A stretch of DNA of 47,168 nt from Oscillospiraceae bacterium. GTDB taxonomy: Bacteria > Bacillota > Clostridia > Oscillospirales > Acutalibacteraceae. Of the stretch, positions 41,698-47,168 are shown piece after piece. The position numbers were made by a program, and so were the translations under genes. The stretch's first letter is position 1; every line of letters starts with the position of its first letter. Location of the stretch: the NCBI GenBank assembly GCA_015065425.1, contig SVQH01000025.1, positions 1 to 47,168 on the forward strand, given 5' to 3'. The notes beneath the pieces were generated by a model. The model was not told where the DNA came from. It worked only from the letters and a program-made list of their open reading frames with translations, and searched no databases.

Positions 41698-44067
41698 ATG
41701 GATAACTACCTTAATCAAGTAATAAGCGACCGATACGAAATACAGGAAATAATCGGTGTCGGCGGTATGGCTCTTGTTTATAAGGCATACGACCGTGTTG
41801 ATGACAGGATCGTTGCCATCAAGATCCTTAAAGACGAATATCTTGCAAATGAAGAATACAGACTCAGATTCAAGAATGAGTCCAAGGCTATTTCCGTGCT
41901 CAATCATCCGAATATCGTAAAGGTTTATGATGTTTGCTTCAGTGATACCATTCAGTATATAGTAATGGAACATGTTGAAGGTATTACTCTTAAAGAATTT
42001 ATAAAAAGACAAAAAGCTCTCGACTGGAAAGAAGCACTTCTTTTTGTTGTTCAGATACTCAAAGCTCTCCAGCATGCACATGATAAGGGCGTTATTCACA
42101 GGGATATCAAGCCTCAGAACATACTTCTTCTTCCCAATGCCTCAATTAAGGTTACCGATTTCGGTATTGCAGGCTTCAAAAGAGGAGAAATTCGCAGTGT
42201 AAGCGAAAATGATGCCATTGGTTCGGTTCATTATGTGAGCCCCGAGCAGGCAAGAGGCGACTATACAGATGAAAAATCAGATGTATATTCCGTTGGTGTT
42301 GTTCTCTATGAAATGCTTACGGGTAAAGTTCCCTTTGATTCTGAAACGGATGAAAATGTTGCATGGATGCAGCTTCGGAATGAAGCAGTGAAGCCCACTG
42401 AAATCAATCCTGCAATACCTTCAGGTCTTGAGCAGATAACTCTCAGAGCAATGCAGAAAAATCCCTCAGACCGTTATCAGTCTGCAGCGGAATTCCTTAT
42501 GGATCTTGATGAATTCAGAAGGAATCCCGATATGCTTTTTGATTATGATTATTTTATTGATAAAAATCCCACAAAATATATCGGTACTCAGCCCATAATT
42601 TCGTCTGTTGCAAAAAATGTCGATTCTAAAAATGATTTGCCTGCAGATGATTATGATGACGATGATTATTATGATGAGGATGAAGAAGAAAATTCAAGAG
42701 CTTCTTTTATACCGATACTTATAGGTGTTGTTATAACTCTTGTGCTTGTTGTCGGTGTGATAGCAGGTGTTGTTATCTGGGGTGCAGCAGGTGATAAGCC
42801 TGACGGAAAAGGTTTTGATTTGTTCGGTTGGTTCAGTAAGGATGATATGGAAGTTCCCAATTTTATAAACATGAAATTTGAGGAAGTGCTTGAACAATAT
42901 CCCGAATATGCATTTGAGAATCCTCCTCAGTATGAATATAATTCTGCGTATGAAGACGGTTGTGTTACAAATCAGTATCCTGAAGCAGGTGATAGAGTTT
43001 CCAAAGATACAGTAATTAAACTTACTGTTGCAACAAGCCGTGAAATGATACTCATTCAGGATATGGCAGGTGAAAAATCTGTCGTAGCCGAAGAAAAACT
43101 CAGAGCATCAGGACTTCTTGTTGAACTTGTTCCCATTGTAGATGATACAAAGGCTGACGGCGAGGTACTCTATTCCAAGCCTGCTGCAAATTCCTATGCT
43201 CCTTATATGTCTACAGTTTATATTTATTATGCAATTTCAAGTTCGTCCGTAGGTTCTGTCAGAGTTCCTTATGTCGTCGGATATGAACTTGAAGCTGCTA
43301 AGCAGAAAATAATCAATGCAGGTCTTAAAGTCGGTGCTATCACTGAAGGTGCAAGTTCACCTGCCCATAAAGGCTATGTTATAAGCCAGACTCCTGAAGC
43401 TACTTCTCCTGTTAAAGAAGGAGTAAACGTCAATCTTGTTATCGGTAACGGTATTCCCGCTACGAATACCGCCGTATTCAGTATCTCACTTCCGGGAATA
43501 GGGGAAGGCTCCACAAGTACACTCAGCACATATCTTAACGGAGATTCTTACGATACAATTTCAGGCGTAGATCTCAGTGCGGGAACATATCAGCTCAGTT
43601 TCACAGGTTCAGGTGATGATAATTCTTTCAAGATTTACTGTGATGATGTTCTTGTTTATACGGGTAATATTGACTTTACAACGACTCCTCCCACATTTTC
43701 CAATGTTCACGGATATCAGTTCTCAACAAAGGTTTCCGTTCCGAATGTTGTCGGAATGACTGAAAGTGCGGCAGAGGCGGAACTTTCTGCAGCAGGCTTC
43801 AACCGGGTAAAGGTCATGACAGAAGCAAGTGATACCGTAGCAGTCGGTATGGTAATTTCTCAGTCTCCCATATTCAGTGAAACTGCTAAGTATTCCACTG
43901 CTACCGTAGTAACCATTGTTATAAGTACAGGCCCCGAGAGTGAAATTGATGTGCCCGGTGATGAAACCACGTTGCCGCCGGAAGAGGAAAGTTCAACAGC
44001 TGCTCCCGTTCCTGAGGAAACTACTGAGCCTGAAACTCAGCCGACCTCTGAGCCTGTTGCGGAATAA
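41698..44067 (+). CDS. prkC: PASTA-domain Ser/Thr protein kinase (PrkC/Stk)
   Basis: A membrane kinase that senses cell-wall fragments and controls growth, germination and division. The 789-aa protein has an N-terminal kinase domain (GVGGMALVYKA P-loop; VAIKILK; HRDIKPQN near residue 137; TDFGIAG; GSVHYVSPEQARG), a very acidic juxtamembrane stretch (about 318-330), one membrane helix (about 337-363), then extracellular PASTA repeats starting near 384, 451, 520 and 680. Between the third and fourth lies a roughly 95-residue beta-rich insert (about 584-680). A Thr/Glu/Pro tail closes the protein. It follows the phosphatase gene by 15 nt. Confidence 0.94.
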   Translation: MDNYLNQVISDRYEIQEIIGVGGMALVYKAYDRVDDRIVAIKILKDEYLANEEYRLRFKNESKAISVLNHPNIVKVYDVCFSDTIQYIVMEHVEGITLKEFIKRQKALDWKEALLFVVQILKALQHAHDKGVIHRDIKPQNILLLPNASIKVTDFGIAGFKRGEIRSVSENDAIGSVHYVSPEQARGDYTDEKSDVYSVGVVLYEMLTGKVPFDSETDENVAWMQLRNEAVKPTEINPAIPSGLEQITLRAMQKNPSDRYQSAAEFLMDLDEFRRNPDMLFDYDYFIDKNPTKYIGTQPIISSVAKNVDSKNDLPADDYDDDDYYDEDEEENSRASFIPILIGVVITLVLVVGVIAGVVIWGAAGDKPDGKGFDLFGWFSKDDMEVPNFINMKFEEVLEQYPEYAFENPPQYEYNSAYEDGCVTNQYPEAGDRVSKDTVIKLTVATSREMILIQDMAGEKSVVAEEKLRASGLLVELVPIVDDTKADGEVLYSKPAANSYAPYMSTVYIYYAISSSSVGSVRVPYVVGYELEAAKQKIINAGLKVGAITEGASSPAHKGYVISQTPEATSPVKEGVNVNLVIGNGIPATNTAVFSISLPGIGEGSTSTLSTYLNGDSYDTISGVDLSAGTYQLSFTGSGDDNSFKIYCDDVLVYTGNIDFTTTPPTFSNVHGYQFSTKVSVPNVVGMTESAAEAELSAAGFNRVKVMTEASDTVAVGMVISQSPIFSETAKYSTATVVTIVISTGPESEIDVPGDETTLPPEEESSTAAPVPEETTEPETQPTSEPVAE

Positions 44068-44083
44068 TAGCTGAAACTTTTAT

Positions 44084-44119
44084 AACAAACTGTTTATAAT
44101 TTTTTGCATACAGTTTGTT
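44084..44119. repeat. 10-bp inverted repeat after prkC
   Basis: AACAAACTGT (44084-44093) and ACAGTTTGTT (44110-44119) are perfectly complementary around a 16-nt AT-rich loop. There is no T tract on either side strong enough for a terminator call; an operator or weak hairpin is possible. Confidence 0.4.
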
Positions 44120-44194
44120 GAAAACGGTAATGTTCTTATATGGAATAATTGCCTTGAAAAAATAATTGAATTCCTTTCAGGAAGAGAGAGATTT

Positions 44195-45076
44195 ATGACA
44201 TTATTGTCAGGTAGAATCGTTCAGTCAATCAGCGGCTTTTACTATGTTGAAGCCGCTGAAGGCTTATTTGAATGTAAAGCAAAGGGTAGTTTCAGAAACA
44301 AAAAAATATCACCTCTTGTCGGTGATACGGTCGTTTTTGAGCTTAACGGCGAAAAAGGTGTTATAAGCGAGATAAAAGACCGAAAAAATTATCTTATGAG
44401 ACCTCCTGTTGCAAATATTGATATTTTGTTTATCGTGGCATCTGTGGATGACCCGAAACCAAATTTATATGTAATCGATAAGCTCAGTGCTTTTTCCGTG
44501 TTTCACGGAATAGAGCCTGTTATTGTTTTTTCAAAATGTGATCTTGCAAGTCCGGAGGAGTTTTTATCCGTTTATAAGAAAAGCGGAATGAAGACCTTAT
44601 GTTGTTCCGCTCAATCAAGGGAAGGCACCGATGAGATAAAAGAGCTTATTAAAGGAAAAATATGTGCTTTTACAGGTAATTCAGGTGTAGGGAAGTCGAG
44701 TATTCTCAATATTCTTGATCCCGCTCTTCTTCTGCCTACAAATGCCATCAGCAATAAACTCGGAAGAGGCAGACATACCACCAGAAGTGTAAGTCTTTAC
44801 AGAATCGGCGAGGGTTTTATTGCAGATACTCCCGGATTCTCATCTCTTGATTTTGAAAATACTACAGAGCGTATATATAAAGATGAGCTTGCGGATTGCT
44901 TTCCCGAATTTGCAGAGTATACGGATAAATGCAAATTCGGTGTATCCTGTTCTCATGTAACAGACAAAGGCTGTGGGGTGCTCAAAGCCGTAAGTGACGG
45001 TCTTATATCTGAAAAGAGACATGAGAATTATATAAGACTGTATGAAGAAGTAAAAAATTTCAAAAAATGGGAATAA
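44195..45076 (+). CDS. rsgA: Ribosome small-subunit GTPase RsgA
   Basis: A late 30S assembly GTPase. The 293-aa protein has an N-terminal OB fold (about 1-65) and a circularly permuted GTPase domain: G4-like FSKCD (about residue 110) comes before the P-loop GNSGVGKSS (about 163) and DTPGF (about 210). A C-terminal zinc-binding region CKFGVSCSHVTDKGC (His and Cys ligands) follows. Its place after the PASTA kinase matches Bacillus (prkC-rsgA-rpe-thiN-spoVM), but rpe and thiN are missing here. Confidence 0.93.
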   Translation: MTLLSGRIVQSISGFYYVEAAEGLFECKAKGSFRNKKISPLVGDTVVFELNGEKGVISEIKDRKNYLMRPPVANIDILFIVASVDDPKPNLYVIDKLSAFSVFHGIEPVIVFSKCDLASPEEFLSVYKKSGMKTLCCSAQSREGTDEIKELIKGKICAFTGNSGVGKSSILNILDPALLLPTNAISNKLGRGRHTTRSVSLYRIGEGFIADTPGFSSLDFENTTERIYKDELADCFPEFAEYTDKCKFGVSCSHVTDKGCGVLKAVSDGLISEKRHENYIRLYEEVKNFKKWE

Positions 45077-45171
45077 AACAGTTTGCTGACAAGCACAAAA
45101 ATATCTTTTCTTGCGTATGATGTACTGTGTTACGTTAATGTGACCGTACTACGGTATTTCTGAGGTGAGAT

Positions 45172-45318
45172 ATGAGAAAACGCGGCGGAGCTAAAGGAGC
45201 TGTTTTTGTTGCATTCGGTCTCGGATTGTTTCTTGCATATTGTTTGCCCGGCAATGTTCTTGTTATCGCACTTGCTGTGATACTTGTGGGTGCGGGTATA
45301 ATTTTGCTTAAAGCCTGA
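45172..45318 (+). CDS. Small hydrophobic protein (48 aa), unknown
   Basis: This is a 48-codon ORF starting MRKRGGAKGAVFVAFGLG after GAGGTGA at good spacing. A basic start (RKR, K) is followed by two short hydrophobic stretches (GAVFVAFGLGLFLAYCLPG and VLVIALAVILVGAGIILL) separated by CLPGN, so it is probably a hairpin membrane peptide. No named family is recognised. It is placed directly ahead of the SpoVM-like gene (18 nt gap), so the two are probably co-expressed. It might be sporulation-related by context only. Confidence 0.6.
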   Translation: MRKRGGAKGAVFVAFGLGLFLAYCLPGNVLVIALAVILVGAGIILLKA

Positions 45319-45335
45319 AAGGAGGGGCAGAAACA

Positions 45336-45404
45336 ATGCGAGTTATAGTGTTAAAAAGTCCCGCTTTTATCAGAAAAATATTTAAGATGTTCAATAAGGA
45401 TTGA
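45336..45404 (+). CDS. spoVM: SpoVM-like 22-aa sporulation peptide
   Basis: MRVIVLKSPAFIRKIFKMFNKD follows a strong AAAGGAGGGG (8-nt spacing). It aligns, from memory, with Bacillus SpoVM (26 aa): Lys7, Pro9, Phe11 and Ile15 match in place, the rest is an amphipathic basic helix, and both end in Lys-Asp. SpoVM marks the convex forespore membrane and recruits SpoIVA for coat assembly. Synteny supports it: spoVM lies just after the prkC-rsgA block in Bacillus. It is 4 residues shorter, and the usual Gly-Gly pair is Arg-Lys. Its stop overlaps the ribosome site of the next gene. Confidence 0.75.
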   Translation: MRVIVLKSPAFIRKIFKMFNKD

Positions 45405-45406
45405 TT

Positions 45407-46201
45407 ATGGAAATTAAACGTATAAAATTAAAATCGTTAAAGAATACGCGGGATATCGGCGGATTCCGTACTGTTGACGGAAAATCAGTAAAGCAAGGTG
45501 TTCTGATAAGAAGCGGACATCTTGCAAGAGCATCAGCTACCGATATTTCCAGACTTGTAAAGGATTATAATCTCCGTACTGTAATTGACCTGCGTACAGA
45601 AGCAGAAATAAAAGAGAAAACGGAAATGCTTCCCGATATAATTGAATATAAGACGGTTCCTTTGCTTGACAACAGTTTTCTCGGGATTGCACGTGATGAA
45701 TATTCTATAAAAGCCTGGTTCAATATGTTCCTGAATACAGATAAAGACCCGGATGAAGTATTCTGCGAAATGTACGAAATGCTTGTTTTCGGCGAACGGT
45801 CAAAAAAACTTATTCCTCTTGTATTTGAAGAGTTTCTGTCCGATAAAACATCCTCAATTCTTTGGCATTGCAGTGCAGGAAAGGACCGAGTAGGTGTTAT
45901 TACCATGCTGTTACTGTTAGCTCTCGGTGTAGAGCGTGAGACGATAATTGAAGATTATCTTGCAACGAAAAAGTTTTCTGCAAAGGAGATATTTTTTACA
46001 AAGTTTTTCTCTCCGCTTGTAATAAAAGAGCATAAGCTCAGAAAATGTATTTCTGTTCTTATGGGGGTAAAAAGACAGTACATAGAAAGGCTGTTCGAGC
46101 GTATTGATAATGAATTCGACGGAATAGAAGATTTCTTTGAAAAACAGTATGGAATATCAGACGGTGACCTTATGAAGCTCAAAGCAAAATATCTGGTATG
46201 A
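45407..46201 (+). CDS. Tyrosine-phosphatase-like protein (Y_phosphatase3-type)
   Basis: The 264-aa protein has the N-terminal NTRDIGGFRTVDGKSVKQGVLIRSGHL and VIDLRTEAEI signature of bacterial tyrosine/lipid phosphatases, and the CX5R active site WHCSAGKDRVGVITM (Cys near residue 150, Arg six later), where GKDR is the variant typical of this family. The substrate may be phosphotyrosine or phosphoinositide. ATG 45407 is chosen over an in-frame TTG 6 nt earlier because AAGGA is 6 nt upstream. It lies 2 nt after the SpoVM-like ORF. Confidence 0.85.
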   Translation: MEIKRIKLKSLKNTRDIGGFRTVDGKSVKQGVLIRSGHLARASATDISRLVKDYNLRTVIDLRTEAEIKEKTEMLPDIIEYKTVPLLDNSFLGIARDEYSIKAWFNMFLNTDKDPDEVFCEMYEMLVFGERSKKLIPLVFEEFLSDKTSSILWHCSAGKDRVGVITMLLLLALGVERETIIEDYLATKKFSAKEIFFTKFFSPLVIKEHKLRKCISVLMGVKRQYIERLFERIDNEFDGIEDFFEKQYGISDGDLMKLKAKYLV

Positions 46202-46216
46202 GAGGATGTATAATAC

Positions 46217-47068
46217 ATGAAAAACAGTGAAATTTGTATAAGAGACCCTTTTGTGCTTACAGAAAACGGCAAGTATTATCTTTACGGTACTCGTTCTGCC
46301 AATTTCGGTCAGGGTACAGGAGGATTTGATGTATATACCGGAACTGACCTTGAAAACTGGTCAGAACCGAAACAGATATTTGATTCATCATTGTATCAGA
46401 TGAATAACAGTGCCAACTGGGCACCTGAGGTACATAAGTATAACGGCAGATATTATCTTTTGGCAACTTTTGAACAGCCCAACGGAAGAAGAGGAACATA
46501 TTCACTTGTTGCAGATACTCCCGACGGGAATTTCTGTCCTTGTTCCGACGGACCTCTTACTCCCGAAGATTGGTGGAGTCTCGACGGTACTTTGTATGTC
46601 AATAAACAAGGAATCCCTTTTCTTGTTTTTTGTCATGAGCATGTCCAGATAATGGACGGTACGATATGTTATGTCCGGCTCAACAGTGAGCTTTCTTCTG
46701 CTGTAGGCGACCCGATTTTACTTTTCCGTGGCTCTGATGCAAAGGGTGCAAAAAAAGAGAAAAACGGCAGATATGTGACTGACGGTCCGTTTATGTTCAG
46801 AGGGGAAAATGATCGACTTTATATGATTTGGTCAACCATCGCAGACGGTCAGTATGCTCAGTGTATTGCGGTTTCAGATAACGGTGACATAGACGGTAAC
46901 TGGATACAGCTTGAGCCTGTTTTTACAAAAGACGGCGGACACGGTATGGTGTTCAGGGATTTTGACGGCGAACTCCGACTTACACTTCATTGTCCCAACT
47001 GTCAGCCTCTTGAAAGACCTGTGTTTTTTTCACTGACCGATACCGGATGCACACTTAATATAAAATAA
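46217..47068 (+). CDS. Glycoside hydrolase family 43-like protein
   Basis: The 283-aa five-bladed beta-propeller glycosidase shows IRDPFVL (catalytic base Asp, residue ~10), WAPEVHKYNGRYYLL, SLDGTLY (pKa-modulating Asp, about residue 118) and TDGPFMF near residue 190, where the family usually has Glu as general acid. GH43 enzymes cleave arabinan or xylan side chains. There is no signal peptide, so it acts inside the cell on imported oligosaccharides. It lies 15 nt after the phosphatase gene; no transporter is in view. Confidence 0.82.
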   Translation: MKNSEICIRDPFVLTENGKYYLYGTRSANFGQGTGGFDVYTGTDLENWSEPKQIFDSSLYQMNNSANWAPEVHKYNGRYYLLATFEQPNGRRGTYSLVADTPDGNFCPCSDGPLTPEDWWSLDGTLYVNKQGIPFLVFCHEHVQIMDGTICYVRLNSELSSAVGDPILLFRGSDAKGAKKEKNGRYVTDGPFMFRGENDRLYMIWSTIADGQYAQCIAVSDNGDIDGNWIQLEPVFTKDGGHGMVFRDFDGELRLTLHCPNCQPLERPVFFSLTDTGCTLNIK

Positions 47069-47091
47069 AAATAATTCGGCGACGCTCACGG

Positions 47092-47168
47092 TGATGTGCC
47101 CCCTGTCAAGTAGACAGACGAAATAACAAAAATAGTAGTTAATCTATCCATTCCCCATCCCTCCTGTA
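47092..47168. mobile_element. Possible insertion-sequence end
   Basis: After the GH43 gene the sequence changes to TGTGCCCCCTGTCAAGTAG, followed by the short hairpin CTGTC-AAGTA-GACAG (47103-47117). It resembles, from memory, terminal repeats of IS3-family elements in gut Firmicutes. On the minus strand a short open frame (from ATGGATAGATTAAC) runs through it. The window ends here, so no transposase can be seen. Confidence 0.3.

Noticed and set aside
1-47168. CRISPR array, tRNA or rRNA genes
   Set aside because: No regularly spaced repeats, cloverleaf-like sequences or rRNA segments were noticed on reading; a dedicated tRNA or repeat finder was not available.

Overview
The window comes from a low-GC, spore-forming Gram-positive bacterium of the class Clostridia, probably a gut Oscillospirales/Ruminococcaceae-type organism. 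The signs are a long Firmicutes-type housekeeping operon, a GerW-family and a SpoVM-like sporulation protein, RemA, the cdaA-cdaR pair, a PASTA-domain Ser/Thr kinase with its PP2C phosphatase, and methylerythritol-phosphate isoprenoid synthesis (ispF). Taxonomy is an inference from gene content. No rRNA, tRNA or CRISPR array was seen.

Positions 1 to about 7.7 kb are an accessory, visibly AT-richer island. A leftward phosphotransferase (APH-like) gene sits behind a ~300-nt attenuator-type leader that encodes a 10-residue leader peptide. Divergent from it is a rightward six-gene operon: a Cys-rich hypothetical, a PPOX-family flavoprotein, a class I methyltransferase, a DUF6236-like protein, a phospholipase-D-like protein with an HDR motif, and a helical protein of unknown function. 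It ends at a terminator shared with a leftward tnpV gene. A 31-bp perfect direct repeat (49-79 and 7683-7713) brackets the island.

From 7.85 kb the content is chromosomal core. First come a ferredoxin-nitroreductase, an SGNH hydrolase and mtaB (leftward), a D-Ala-D-Ala carboxypeptidase, pgi and a small P-loop protein. Next come yceD-rpmF behind a consensus promoter overlapped by an inverted repeat, a DUF512 protein and der. A MocR-type aminotransferase starts a long rightward run: ispF, cdaA, cdaR, a lipoprotein, a two-component system, DUF1385, prmC, an M50 protease, scpA, scpB, DUF2953, gerW.

From 31.2 kb follows the conserved translation/replication/sporulation block: rluB, yicC, remA, gmk, rpoZ, priA, def, fmt, a YugP-like protease, rsmB, rlmN, PP2C phosphatase, PASTA kinase, rsgA. 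After rsgA lie two small ORFs (48 and 22 aa); the 22-aa one looks like spoVM, which sits in the same neighbourhood in Bacillus. A tyrosine-phosphatase-like gene and a GH43-like glycosidase close the window, and the last ~80 bases may be the end of an insertion sequence.

The most novel region is 3233-7068, a compact unknown-function module (DUF6236-like, PLD-like, helical) on a mobile-looking island. Its architecture would suit an anti-phage or inter-element conflict system, but that is inference only.
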